Below are positions 24,314 to 33,453 of a stretch of 64,000 bases of DNA, in pieces. Source of the stretch: Chloroflexota bacterium (lineage in GTDB: Bacteria; Chloroflexota; Anaerolineae; Anaerolineales; Anaerolineaceae); assembly GCA_029265085.1 (NCBI GenBank), contig JAJUJY010000006.1:1-64000 (forward strand), read 5' to 3'. The translations under genes were made by a program, and so were the position numbers. Under the pieces are notes generated by a model. The model had not been told where the DNA came from and made no database searches. It worked only from the letters and a program-made list of their open reading frames with translations. Every line of letters starts with the position of its first letter. The first letter of the stretch is position 1.

Positions 24314-25498
24314 ATGCGTGATTATTTACCAGTTTTGATTTTATTAATTCTTATCGCCGGAATTGTCCGGGCAGATAATGTCTTAACTGTTCTATATTTA
24401 TTGGTGGCCGTTTTCATTGCCGGGCGCATCTGGAGCCGGAATGCACTGCGCAAGGTAACCGTCGAACGCCATTTTTCTCCCAACTCCTTTTTAGATCAAC
24501 CCTTAGAAGTCCAATTAAGAGTCAAGAATACCAGCCTTTTACCTGTGATCTGGCTAAAGCTCCATGAAAGTCTCCCATTAGACCTGATTGCTCCCAATTA
24601 TTTTCGTGAGGTAACCAGTCTGGGTATTCACGGCAGTACAACAATTCGCTATCAGGTTCACCCGCATAAACGGGGTTATTATCCTTTAGGCCCGCTACAG
24701 CTCAATACCGGCGACATCTTAGGTGTCAGCCATGAAGAAATCGCGGAAATTCCAGCCCAATACCTGACCGTATATCCCAAAATTGTCCCGCTTACCAAAA
24801 TGGGTCTGCCATCCAAATCCCCTTTTGGAAATATTCATGAACGCAATCCAATTTTCGAAGATCCCAGCCGGATCATGGGAAAGAGAGATTATGTTTCCGG
24901 TGATTCGCTGCGCCGTATCGATTGGAAAGCAACTGCAGTTACCAGGAAACTTCAGGTAAAGATTTTTGAAGCATCTATCGCACTGGAAACCTGCATCTTC
25001 CTCAACCTGGCCAAAACGGATTACGAAGGTCATCGCAGGTTTGATGAAATGGAATTTGCCATCAGCGTTGCAGCGTCCATTGCCAATTGGGCAGCCCGAG
25101 AAAAACACACCGTGGGTTTCATCACCAACGGAATTGATCTTCTGGCCAACCATACATTCCCCCAGCCAATTCCACCAAGAAAAGGAATCAGCCAATTGAT
25201 GCAAGTTCTTGGTGTACTGGCGCGGATTGAGGCAAGTGATCATAATAATTTTAACCAGTTGTTTAACCAGGCCAGCACCAATCTGGCCTGGGGTACAACT
25301 GTTGTTCTGATCACTGGGTCAATTAATGATGGTCTCATAGATGAGATGTTTCATGCCCGAAAACGCGGCCTGAATATCGCCGTAATTATCATTGGGAACC
25401 GGCCAGGTTTACTGGAAGCAATTCAACGACTGCGGAAAACCGGATTCATTGTCTATCACCTCTTTCATTTATTGGATTTAAGAATCTGGCAGGGCTAA
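24314..25498 (+). CDS. DUF58 domain protein (MoxR partner)
   Basis: A 394-residue protein. Two short N-terminal membrane helices (YLPVLILLILIAGIV, VLTVLYLLVAVFIAG) are followed by a beta-sandwich-like part (residues 55-150) and the DUF58 signature GDSLRRIDWKATAVTRKLQVK. The DUF58 region is related to VWA domains; the C-terminal half (TTVVLITGSINDGLIDEMF) keeps that alpha/beta pattern. It is the usual second gene of MoxR operons and probably binds the ATPase. Substrate unknown. Confidence 0.9.
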   Translation: MRDYLPVLILLILIAGIVRADNVLTVLYLLVAVFIAGRIWSRNALRKVTVERHFSPNSFLDQPLEVQLRVKNTSLLPVIWLKLHESLPLDLIAPNYFREVTSLGIHGSTTIRYQVHPHKRGYYPLGPLQLNTGDILGVSHEEIAEIPAQYLTVYPKIVPLTKMGLPSKSPFGNIHERNPIFEDPSRIMGKRDYVSGDSLRRIDWKATAVTRKLQVKIFEASIALETCIFLNLAKTDYEGHRRFDEMEFAISVAASIANWAAREKHTVGFITNGIDLLANHTFPQPIPPRKGISQLMQVLGVLARIEASDHNNFNQLFNQASTNLAWGTTVVLITGSINDGLIDEMFHARKRGLNIAVIIIGNRPGLLEAIQRLRKTGFIVYHLFHLLDLRIWQG

Positions 25499-25506
25499 AA
25501 AATATC

Positions 25507-27219
25507 ATGAACATCCAACCAGAAATCCCCCGACCTGCCATAAAAAACCGGCAAACCTTTTTTAGTTACATCTTGATTAGTTTTATGATGGTTTGCTTTA
25601 TTTCGATCTTAATAAAACTGGTTCAGCAATTTTTGCCTGGTATCAACCTGGGGTTTATGCTTCCATTGGCATTTTTTGTTAGCCTGGAAGCTTTATACAC
25701 ACAGCGCTTGATCTACCGGTTTATCCCCTTTGGATCAAATTGGGTTCTGCGCCTTGTTGTCGAATGGATTTTATTGGGCGTAGTTTTAAAAGCTCTCCTA
25801 TATTTGACCAACCCTCACCTCAATATTGGACAGGACTTATCACGCTGGCAGCGTAGTTTTATCACCTTTTTTACGGCAGAGTTTTTATTCTGTATCACAT
25901 TGGTTATTTTGGTCTGGCTATTTTCCAGCCAGATGGGCTATGTTTTCCTGGAACTGGAAGAAGATCAAGATAAGTTAGCTTTAGAAAAGCAAGGCACATC
26001 GATCGTTGACCGGGTAAGGGTGCGCGCCGGCCTAATCGGCTGGATTTTCTTCGTTGGGGTCAGTATGTTGTTTATAACTGCCTTGCTTAACCTGGGAGTG
26101 CCACAAATACCCCAATTCGCTCAACCGATTCGGGTGAATACACTGATATTATTGATTTATTTTATGTTGGGATTTGTTTTATTAACCCAGACACAAATCT
26201 CCATTCTAAGAACCCGCTGGTTTTTACAAGAGACGAAGCACCAGCCAGCCATGTACAATCGCTGGATGATTTCTGCTGTCATACTGATCGCAGCCGCTGG
26301 CCTGTTCGCAGCATTTCTGCCAACTCGTTATTCGCTCGGTTTTTTAGAATTTTTACAAACAGCGCTTGGCTTCATTCTTTACCTGTTAAGCTGGTTACAA
26401 TTCTTACTCCTGGCCCCGATCATCTTTATTTATTCGCTTATCGCCAGGCTGATTGGGACGGGTGAAACTGCTCCCGCAGAACCAATGGAAACACCCCAAT
26501 TTACGCCACCCGTTGAGACACCCACAACCGCATACCCCTGGTTAGATACCCTGAAATCCATAGCATTCTGGATCGTATTCATCGGAGTGATAATATTTGC
26601 GCTTCGCTATTATGTGATGCAGCGGCAGGAAATCATCCAGGTAATCCGCAAATTTGCGCTGATACAGTGGCTAAAAAATGCCTGGAAATGGTTAACCGCA
26701 TATACACAAAAAATTACCGGAGACCTGCGTCAGACTGCACAATCTGGTCTTGAGCGGTTACGCCGGTCAGTTAAAATATTTCCACGGATTTATCCGGCCA
26801 TTCTCCCAATTCTTGGGAAATTACCTCCGCGGGAGCAAATTTTATTTAGTTACCTGGCATTATTAAAATGGACCGGCGATCAAGGTTTCCCGCGGCGGCA
26901 AAATTACACACCTAAACAATATGAACTTCAAATGGCTCAAATCATTCCTGAAACGCAGGAATCAATGAAAACAATTACCTCACTTTTTATTGAAGCGCGG
27001 TACTCTCCTCATATGATCCAAAAGCATCAATCTGAAACCTTTCAGAATGCTTCAAAATCACTACAGGATGTTCTCCAGGAGTATTTACAAAAAAATAAAA
27101 CCTCTGAAACTCCAAAACCAAAGGAAATGCTTTTAGATAAAATAGATGAAGAAATCTCCCTACCAGTAGATGAGCCACAGGAGAATGACGATGTCAAACG
27201 ATCTGATTCAAAAGGTTAA
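25507..27219 (+). CDS. Multi-pass membrane protein with C-terminal DUF4129-like domain
   Basis: A 570-residue protein. The N-terminal 360 residues hold about eight or nine hydrophobic segments (for example ILISFMMVCFISILIKLV, FLFCITLVILVWLF, FIVFIGVIIFALRYYVM), interrupted by cytoplasmic loops. The C-terminal cytosolic part (LPPREQILFSYLALLKWTGD...LQMAQIIPETQES) fits DUF4129, a domain found at the end of transglutaminase-like TgpA proteins. The transglutaminase core itself is absent, so this is a reduced version of the MoxR-DUF58-TgpA system. The tail is highly charged. Confidence 0.8.
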   Translation: MNIQPEIPRPAIKNRQTFFSYILISFMMVCFISILIKLVQQFLPGINLGFMLPLAFFVSLEALYTQRLIYRFIPFGSNWVLRLVVEWILLGVVLKALLYLTNPHLNIGQDLSRWQRSFITFFTAEFLFCITLVILVWLFSSQMGYVFLELEEDQDKLALEKQGTSIVDRVRVRAGLIGWIFFVGVSMLFITALLNLGVPQIPQFAQPIRVNTLILLIYFMLGFVLLTQTQISILRTRWFLQETKHQPAMYNRWMISAVILIAAAGLFAAFLPTRYSLGFLEFLQTALGFILYLLSWLQFLLLAPIIFIYSLIARLIGTGETAPAEPMETPQFTPPVETPTTAYPWLDTLKSIAFWIVFIGVIIFALRYYVMQRQEIIQVIRKFALIQWLKNAWKWLTAYTQKITGDLRQTAQSGLERLRRSVKIFPRIYPAILPILGKLPPREQILFSYLALLKWTGDQGFPRRQNYTPKQYELQMAQIIPETQESMKTITSLFIEARYSPHMIQKHQSETFQNASKSLQDVLQEYLQKNKTSETPKPKEMLLDKIDEEISLPVDEPQENDDVKRSDSKG

Positions 27220-28231
27220 ACAACTGGGTAATCCCATTATTGAAGGCAATACCGTTACATTTGTTTGGCTTGGCAATACAGCGCCGCAACTGATTTCCGA
27301 CCTCAATGACTGGGGTTGGCCTGACCCTTTTCAATTGACTGCATTTGAACCGGGCGTTTGGATATATCAATGCGAATTGCCGCTAGACTCTTACATTGAA
27401 TACGCCTGGGTTGATGGCGAAATTCGAGTCCTTGATCCTCATAACACCAACATAACTCCAAATGGAATGGGAAAATTTAATCATTATTTTTCCATGCCAG
27501 CCTATCAACCAACCGATTTGGCGACAGAAAAGAAAGGGGTCCCTAAAGGGAAAATCTCACAAATAGAAATTCCCTGCGATGAAATGATTGCAGGCAAAAA
27601 ACGCGTCTTGCGTTTATACCAACCCCCTACAGACCAGCCATGTCCCTTATTAGTTGTCTTCGACGGACAAGATTATTTCAACCGCGCCAAACTGCCAACC
27701 ATCATAGACAATATGATCGCAGCAGGCCGAATCCAACCAATTGCGCTGGCGATGATTGACAGCCACGGACCAACCCGTGCGATGGAATACGTTTGCAGCG
27801 ACAGCACAGTTGGCCACATTTTAACCAATATCATACCAGCCGCAAAAGAAAGGTTAAACATTTTAGATATTGCCCAACATCCTGGTGCGTATGGAGTATT
27901 GGGAGCTTCCTTTGGGGGATTGATTGCTCTCTATAGCGGGTTTCGAATGCCCCATGTATTTGGGCATGTATTTAGCCAGGCGGGTGGATTCGCCGTTCGG
28001 GGATATCCCTTTGTCGTTTGGGAATTGGTTCGGTATTGCCAGGAACGCCCCAAAAAGATTTATCTGGATATTGGCCGGTTTGATTTTTTGTATGAGACCA
28101 ATCAAGATATGCTTCATCTATTGAAAGAGAAAGATGATCATTATCAATATTTTGAATATAACGCAGGGCATAATTATCCTGTCTGGAGAGATCACCTTTG
28201 GAAAGGGTTAGAATATCTTTATGGAAAATAA
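27191..28231 (+). CDS. Enterochelin-esterase-like alpha/beta hydrolase with N-terminal early-set domain
   Basis: Cytosolic esterase of about 346 residues. The first 100 residues look like a CBM48/isoamylase-N-type beta-sandwich (VTFVWLGNTAPQLISDLNDW). The rest is a D-alanine-esterase-like alpha/beta hydrolase. The nucleophile serine lies in GVLGASFGGLIALYSGF, the acid is probably in IYLDIGRFDFLYETN, and the histidine is in YNAGHNYPVWRDHL. I chose the ATG at 27191, with GGAG eight bases upstream; it overlaps the preceding gene by 29 nt. The substrate could be an acylated sugar or a siderophore; nothing nearby decides this. Confidence 0.85.
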   Translation: MSNDLIQKVKQLGNPIIEGNTVTFVWLGNTAPQLISDLNDWGWPDPFQLTAFEPGVWIYQCELPLDSYIEYAWVDGEIRVLDPHNTNITPNGMGKFNHYFSMPAYQPTDLATEKKGVPKGKISQIEIPCDEMIAGKKRVLRLYQPPTDQPCPLLVVFDGQDYFNRAKLPTIIDNMIAAGRIQPIALAMIDSHGPTRAMEYVCSDSTVGHILTNIIPAAKERLNILDIAQHPGAYGVLGASFGGLIALYSGFRMPHVFGHVFSQAGGFAVRGYPFVVWELVRYCQERPKKIYLDIGRFDFLYETNQDMLHLLKEKDDHYQYFEYNAGHNYPVWRDHLWKGLEYLYGK

Positions 28232-28556
28232 TCCTTCCCCCGCGCCCTGGCCTGCAGTTCGAAAAGTATTCATTTGCTCCAACGGGAAATGTGCTTCCTC
28301 AGTCTATGCGAGGGAAATGTTTGATCTGCTCATGGAATACATTGAAGAACATCAATTAGACAGCTTTGATTGTCCCCACCGTGTGAAAGGCAGCCTATCC
28401 GGCTGCCTGGATATTTGTGAAAACGGACCGATCATGGTAGTCCAACCCGACCGGATTTGGTACCATCAAATCAATACGGAACGGTTAAAACTAATTTTTG
28501 AGGAACATTTTATTAATAACCAGCCTGTTGAAGAATTTATCTTAAAAAGAGGATAA
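28221..28556 (+). CDS. Thioredoxin-like [2Fe-2S] ferredoxin
   Basis: A 111-residue protein of the thioredoxin-fold [2Fe-2S] ferredoxin family. It starts KVFICSNGKCASSVYAREM, then has the second cysteine cluster GSLSGCLDICENGPIMVVQP and the aromatic YHQINTERLKLIFEEHF helix typical of this fold. It should be a soluble one-electron carrier. It overlaps the esterase gene by 11 nt and lies 23 nt before chrA, but no partner oxidoreductase is obvious. Confidence 0.88.
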   Translation: MENNPSPAPWPAVRKVFICSNGKCASSVYAREMFDLLMEYIEEHQLDSFDCPHRVKGSLSGCLDICENGPIMVVQPDRIWYHQINTERLKLIFEEHFINNQPVEEFILKRG

Positions 28557-28579
28557 GCTCATTTAGACCATTGATTAAA

Positions 28580-29752
28580 ATGAGCAATTCACCCCAAACC
28601 ATTCTCCCTAAGCCCTCCTCAGCTGAATCAAACAATCTGGTTGAGGTCGCGAAAGTGTTTCTGCGTTTAGGATTCACCGGCTTTGGCGGCCCAGCCGCTC
28701 ATATTGCCATGATGCAAGAAGAGGTTGTACAACGCCGAAAATGGTTAAATAATGACCAGTTTTTAGATTTATTGGCTGCCACCAATTTAATTCCTGGCCC
28801 CAACTCAACTGAAATGGCCATTCATTTGGGCTTTGTCAGGGCTGGATGGCCAGGATTGATTGTCGGTGGATTAAGTTTTATCATCCCGACCGTTTTGATC
28901 GTTCTGGGAATTGCCTGGGGGTACGTACAATATGGCAGTTATCCCCAGGTAAGCTGGCTGCTTTACGGAATCAAGCCGGTTGTAATCATCCTGATCCTCC
29001 AGGCATTGATCCTCCTGGGAAAAACCCCGTTTCAAAAAAAGTTTTCTCTTTTGGTTGGTATCGGATGCCTGGCAGGGTATTTATGGGGTCTGAGTGAGAT
29101 TGCCCTCTTGTTGCTTAGCGGCAGCCTGGTGATGCTGGTGGAAAATCGTCATCGGCTGAAAGCTCAACCTTTCCCAATCATTTTTTTAAACTTATCTGGG
29201 ATTCCTTTTCTAGTCGAAAGAATACAAGACATCAATCTTGGCAGGTTATTTTTTTCATTCCTGAAAATTGGTTCAATTTTATACGGCAGCGGTTATGTCC
29301 TGATTGCTTATTTACGCGCTGAGTTTGTGACAAATCTAGGTTGGCTGACTGATACCCAATTGATTGATGCTGTGTCGATCGGGCAGTTCACACCAGGACC
29401 TTTATCCTCAACTGCAACTTTTGTGGGATACATACTTGGCAGCTGGCAAGGGGCGCTCCTGGCGACAATAGGTATGTTTTTACCTTCTTTCATTTTTGTT
29501 GCAGTAAGCAACCCAATTGTCCCTCGATTGCGCCATTCTGCAATGGCAGGATCTTTCCTCAACGGAGTCATTATTGCCTCATTGAGTATGATGGCAGGGG
29601 TTATCATTCAACTATCCACAACGACGTTTACTGACCCAATTACAGTTACAATCGCGTTCCTGGCAGGAATTTTAATTTTTGTTTTTAAAACCCCTTCAAT
29701 CTGGTTAATGATTGGAGGTTCAATCATCGGGTTATTAAGTCATTTGATTTAA
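28580..29752 (+). CDS. chrA: Chromate transporter ChrA (two-domain)
   Basis: A 391-residue inner-membrane CHR-family transporter of the long, duplicated form. The first half has the signature FLRLGFTGFGGPAAHIAMMQ and LLAATNLIPGPNSTEMAIHLG. The second half repeats it in degenerate form: FLKIGSILYGSGYVLIAYL and DAVSIGQFTPGPLSSTATFVGY. About ten hydrophobic segments are visible. Members export chromate in some bacteria; in many genomes the true substrate is unproven. The ATG at 28580 is preferred over an in-frame TTG at 28571. A strong bidirectional terminator follows. Confidence 0.93.
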   Translation: MSNSPQTILPKPSSAESNNLVEVAKVFLRLGFTGFGGPAAHIAMMQEEVVQRRKWLNNDQFLDLLAATNLIPGPNSTEMAIHLGFVRAGWPGLIVGGLSFIIPTVLIVLGIAWGYVQYGSYPQVSWLLYGIKPVVIILILQALILLGKTPFQKKFSLLVGIGCLAGYLWGLSEIALLLLSGSLVMLVENRHRLKAQPFPIIFLNLSGIPFLVERIQDINLGRLFFSFLKIGSILYGSGYVLIAYLRAEFVTNLGWLTDTQLIDAVSIGQFTPGPLSSTATFVGYILGSWQGALLATIGMFLPSFIFVAVSNPIVPRLRHSAMAGSFLNGVIIASLSMMAGVIIQLSTTTFTDPITVTIAFLAGILIFVFKTPSIWLMIGGSIIGLLSHLI

Positions 29753-29753
29753 A

Positions 29754-29796
29754 GAAAAACCGCTCCTTTGATCGAAACCAAAGGAGCGGTACGAGC
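29754..29796. terminator. Bidirectional terminator between chrA and the peroxiredoxin gene
   Basis: The 12-bp perfect stem ACCGCTCCTTTG (29759-29770) pairs with CAAAGGAGCGGT (29779-29790). It sits between convergent genes; the left flank is A-rich, serving the minus-strand gene. Confidence 0.8.
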
Positions 29797-29805
29797 TATC
29801 TTAAA

Positions 29806-30567
29806 TTATTTTAAGCGATCCTTCAACAATTCTTTCAACCTTGGCAAATCGTAATTCACCACGATCTCGCCGTCAATATCAAATGTTGGCGTTGTTTCAT
29901 TCCCATTTGCCCATTTTCTCACCTGGGCAGCAGCAGTCCGGTTCGTAGTTATATCAATCTCAATGTATTCGAGATGATTTTCTTCAAACCAAACCCGCGC
30001 TTTTCGGCAATCCGGGCACCATCGTGTGCAATACATCACAATCCCGCCTCGCGGAAGTTCCACTGCGGGAGCTGGTTTTTCCAATGCTTCTCTGGATGCA
30101 GCCAACGGCTCTAATTTGCGCAGCACCTTAAATAATTCTTCATTGTCCGGCTGTTGATCGATATCATGAATATCAATATATTGAATCGCGCCTTGACGGT
30201 CAATAATGAATATTGCCCGTTCTGAAAACCCTTCACTGCGCAGCACGCCGTATTTTTCAGCAACAACACCATGTGGCCAAAAATCGCTAACCAATGGGTA
30301 AGTAATCCCGCCCAGGCTGTTTGCCCAGGCTTCAAGACATGGGACATGATCAATGCTGATACCCAGAACCTGGGTATTAAATCCCGCAAACTTGGCTAAA
30401 AGCGCCTCGTAAGACGGGATTTGACTCGTTCATATGGGGGTCCAGGCCAGCGGGAAAAAAGCCAAAACGACGTTTTTTCCACGGTAATCACTTAATCGGA
30501 TGGTTCGGTTACCGGTTGCCTGAAGCGTAAAATCTGGGGCCATCTGCCCGATGTTTAATTTCGTCAT
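29806..30567 (-). CDS. Selenocysteine-containing peroxiredoxin-glutaredoxin fusion
   Basis: Predicted 253-residue selenoprotein that reduces peroxides in the cytosol. An ATG at 30567, with GAGGA just upstream, opens a peroxiredoxin domain: [40 protein letters not shown]. The next codon is an in-frame TGA (30430-30432), after which [30 protein letters not shown] and [13 protein letters not shown] continue in the same frame. TGA (residue 46) sits exactly where peroxiredoxins carry the peroxidatic cysteine, so it most likely encodes selenocysteine. A small hairpin 13 nt downstream could be the SECIS. The C-terminal 80 residues are a glutaredoxin-like domain with Cys184-Pro-Asp-Cys187. A translation starting after the TGA would lose the active site. 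Confidence 0.88.
30403..30416 (-). promoter_or_regulatory. Candidate bacterial SECIS hairpin
   Basis: On the minus strand CGTC-TTACGA-GGCG can form a four-pair stem (one G-U) with a six-base loop, 13 nt after the in-frame TGA. Flanking AAA and TTTT could add a lower stem with bulges. Distance and size suit bacterial selenocysteine insertion elements, but the stem is short and the loop differs from E. coli fdhF. Confidence 0.45.
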
Positions 30568-30743
30568 AGATTCCTCGAAATAAATATTACAGATGGAGAT
30601 GAACCAATTTTAGCACTAACTTTGATGTCATCAAAGAATATTATCACAACTTATGGCATGTTTATTCGTTTCAAGTTTTCATCTTTTGCTATACTTTTAA
30701 AGGATAAAATCTTGTCCTTGCTCCATGTTGAAAGGAGTTCAAA

Positions 30744-31949
30744 ATGACCGCTGAACCATTTGAATACAATATTCGTCTCAAATCTTCTCCAGCGCATATC
30801 TTTCGTGCTTTTACTCGCCCAATGGGCTGGCAAGAATGGTTTTGCGATATTGCCCGCTGCAATCCAATTCCCGGCGGAGCAGTGTATTTCTCCTGGAATT
30901 CAGGATTTTATGCTGCTGGGCAATATACTTCAATTGATCCTGAAAAGGAGCTATCCTTTACCTGGATGGGACGGGGTGATCCAGCTCCTACTCAGGTTCA
31001 GGTTTGGATCATCCCCGATGGTAATGATTGCACATTAAAACTGATTCATAGCGGATTTGGAATGGATCCATTGTGGGATGAAGCGAGGCATCAAATTGAT
31101 TATGGTTGGAAAAAAAGCCTGGAAAATTTGGTTTCCACGCAGGAAACCGGTGCAGATTTACGGATTACAAACCGGGTCATGATGGGTATTTACCCGGTAG
31201 CATTAACAAAAGAGTTTGCCGCCGAACACTCCCTGGCTGTTGAACAAGGGATTTATTTACAAAACGTCATTGAAGGCCGCTCTGCAGCCAAAGCCGGGTT
31301 ACAAAATGACGATATCCTCATCGAATTAGCCAGCCAACCAGTTCAAGATATCCCAACCCTCGTCCGAATCCTGCATGCGCATAAAATTGGCGAGATCATT
31401 GATATTCAGTATTATCGAGGGAAAAGAAAACATCACACAAAGATGGAGTTATTCCCTGTACCATTGCCAACCATCCCCAATACACCGGTAGAATTAGCAG
31501 AATCCTTACGGGCAATGTATGCGAAAAATAATTCCCTCTTATCGGAGGTGTTTTCAGAGAAGACTGATGCCGATGCAGGCTATCATTTTGATCCCAACGA
31601 ATGGTCTGCAAAAGATACCCTGGCTCACTTAATTCATGTAGAAAGAACCGCGCAGCTCATCATAGCCAATAATCTTTCTGATCTTGACCTGGACTACACC
31701 GAGAACCATCCTGCGGCAATTCAGGGAACTGTCAGCGCTTATCCCGGTTTGAAAGACTTATTACAAGAGTTGATGTGTGCTGAAACTGAAACGGTAGCCT
31801 TTATCAGTGCTTTACCAGAGCATTTCGTCAACAGAAAATCAAGTTTTTGGCGCCTTGCTTATACACTCATTACCTTGCCAGACCACACCATAGAACATAT
31901 CCAGCAAATCCGAAAAGCTTTGGAAAAAGCTGCGGAAGAAGCCGCTTGA
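30744..31949 (+). CDS. AHSA1/SRPBCC - PDZ - DinB three-domain protein
   Basis: A 401-residue soluble protein joining three domains I have not seen together. Residues 1-135 are an AHSA1-type SRPBCC ligand-binding fold (RLKSSPAHIFRAFTRPMGWQEWF, ending GWKKSLENL). Residues 145-240 are a PDZ domain (GIYLQNVIEGRSAAKAGLQN, DDILIELASQPVQDIPTLVR). Residues 245-395 are a DinB/YfiT-like four-helix bundle (NEWSAKDTLAHLIHVERTA, with LPDHTIEHIQQIRK providing a second His). The DinB part may bind a metal through its histidines. AAGGAG precedes the ATG. It is a single-gene unit; function cannot be assigned. Confidence 0.85.
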   Translation: MTAEPFEYNIRLKSSPAHIFRAFTRPMGWQEWFCDIARCNPIPGGAVYFSWNSGFYAAGQYTSIDPEKELSFTWMGRGDPAPTQVQVWIIPDGNDCTLKLIHSGFGMDPLWDEARHQIDYGWKKSLENLVSTQETGADLRITNRVMMGIYPVALTKEFAAEHSLAVEQGIYLQNVIEGRSAAKAGLQNDDILIELASQPVQDIPTLVRILHAHKIGEIIDIQYYRGKRKHHTKMELFPVPLPTIPNTPVELAESLRAMYAKNNSLLSEVFSEKTDADAGYHFDPNEWSAKDTLAHLIHVERTAQLIIANNLSDLDLDYTENHPAAIQGTVSAYPGLKDLLQELMCAETETVAFISALPEHFVNRKSSFWRLAYTLITLPDHTIEHIQQIRKALEKAAEEAA

Positions 31950-31996
31950 TAAAAAATCCCCTTCCATCTCAAGCTCTGGAAGGGGATTTTTTAAAT
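31950..31996. terminator. Strong bidirectional terminator
   Basis: The 16-bp stem AAAAAATCCCCTTCCA (31951-31966) pairs with TGGAAGGGGATTTTTT (31977-31992). It separates the convergent AHSA1-PDZ-DinB gene and the MFS gene. Confidence 0.9.
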
Positions 31997-32005
31997 ATTT
32001 GCCGA

Positions 32006-33250
32006 TCAATTCGCCTTCAATTGCGGCTTTGGCATCCATGCCGCCATTAAGATAGCAGCAATCAAAGCCATTGATCCGCCAAACAAAAACGGAGCAGAAG
32101 GCCCAAAACCACCCCAGGAGCCAACACCTTCCCATAACAATCCGGCAATAATGGATGCTGGCAGATCAAGCACTCCTAAAATTGCGTTATACGTTCCATA
32201 AGCGGTTCCACGCACAGCTTCTGGAACAAGATCAGCAATCATGGCTTTGGTCGTACCATAAGACAAACCATAATAAAATCCGTAAATCACGTATAAAACA
32301 AAAATATGCCAGCTCGTTTGAGCAACCCCAAATCCCAGATAAATTAATGCATAGACAATCCACCCCCCAATGATTAATCGCTTACGCCCGATCCGGTCAG
32401 ACAGTGACCCTGCCGGAGTGGATATGATGGTATATACCAGATTGAACACTGCCAGCATGATTAAAACCCCGGTAACGCTCATACCTCGTTCTTGGGCGCG
32501 TAAAATCAAAAAAGCGTCTGACGAATTGCCGAGATCAAACAAACCCACAATGACCATAAAGATCATAAATGGTTTCCCCAAAGATCGAAATGCAAATTTG
32601 GGTGCAGCCCGTTTTCCAGAAATACTGACATCTTTTGCGCCAATTGCCAGGGATAATACCGCCAGGATAGCTGGCAGCAAGCTAATTAAAACAACCGTAC
32701 GGAAGGTCGATGCCCCTAATTCAACAGAATTGGATTGAGCCAGCCAGATGACAGCCAAAGCAATCAGCAAACCAACCATTGCCCCGGCAGTATCTGCAGC
32801 CCGCTGGACTCCAAAAGCAATTCCGCGCTTTTCCGCCGGAACCGAATCTGCCACCAACGCATCGCGGGGAGCCGTACGAATCCCCTTGCCTACCCGATCT
32901 GCCCAGCGCACACCAGCCACCATGCCCCAGGTATTTGCAAAATAAAAAAACGGTTTCGCCAGAGCGGAAATGCCATAACCGGCAACCGCAATCCATTTCC
33001 GGCCGCCCAATTTATCTGACAACCAGCCAGAAAATACTTTTAAAATCGATGCAGTTGCTTCTGCTACCCCTTCGATTACCCCAATGATATTGGTCTTCAC
33101 ACCAAGCACATTTGATAAAAATAATGGCAAGAGATTAATGACCATTTCACTGGAAACATCCATAAAGAAACTTGTCAGACTTACCGCCCAAACATTTTTC
33201 GGTAAACTGGATAGTCTGCTTTTTTGAACCGATTTGTTTTCTGCTTCCAT
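32006..33250 (-). CDS. MFS transporter
   Basis: A 414-residue major facilitator with about 12 membrane helices. Landmarks are VWAVSLTSFFMDVSSEMVIN at the start, the loop 2-3 motif GWLSDKLGGRKW, the matching loop 8-9 motif GSLSDRIGRKRLI, and RWADRVGKGIRTAPRDALVA, which is typical of a subgroup of bacterial drug- or metabolite-efflux MFS proteins. The substrate is unknown. The ATG at 33250 has GGGAG upstream; the longer frame from 33295 adds a non-family stretch. The gene faces the structured RNA gene across a divergent gap of about 200 bp. Confidence 0.88.
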   Translation of the reverse strand: MEAENKSVQKSRLSSLPKNVWAVSLTSFFMDVSSEMVINLLPLFLSNVLGVKTNIIGVIEGVAEATASILKVFSGWLSDKLGGRKWIAVAGYGISALAKPFFYFANTWGMVAGVRWADRVGKGIRTAPRDALVADSVPAEKRGIAFGVQRAADTAGAMVGLLIALAVIWLAQSNSVELGASTFRTVVLISLLPAILAVLSLAIGAKDVSISGKRAAPKFAFRSLGKPFMIFMVIVGLFDLGNSSDAFLILRAQERGMSVTGVLIMLAVFNLVYTIISTPAGSLSDRIGRKRLIIGGWIVYALIYLGFGVAQTSWHIFVLYVIYGFYYGLSYGTTKAMIADLVPEAVRGTAYGTYNAILGVLDLPASIIAGLLWEGVGSWGGFGPSAPFLFGGSMALIAAILMAAWMPKPQLKAN

Positions 33251-33418
33251 AAGACCACTCCCTGAAAGATAATGGATGATTGTACTCCCAATCAATAGGA
33301 AAGCTCAGGAAAAACATCGCCTTATTTTGTGCGAAAGATCACAGATTTGATTTTACAAAATGTTCTTAGAAAAGAAATTAAGAATCCTTAAAATTTGTCT
33401 ATACATCAAGCTGATCTA

Positions 33419-33447
33419 TTGACTCCGATATCAAAAGTCGCTATTAT
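33419..33447 (+). promoter_or_regulatory. Strong sigma-70-type promoter of the structured RNA
   Basis: TTGACT (33419-33424), an exact 17-bp spacer, and TATTAT (33442-33447). The predicted start, about seven bases on, coincides with the first base of the RNA's closing stem at 33454. Confidence 0.75.
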
Positions 33448-33453
33448 CAGGTT

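Noticed and set aside
29806..30294. Peroxiredoxin-like ORF starting at 30294 as a complete gene
   Set aside because: It lacks the peroxidatic half; the same frame continues upstream through a single TGA to a start with a ribosome-binding site, so the longer selenoprotein reading explains it better.
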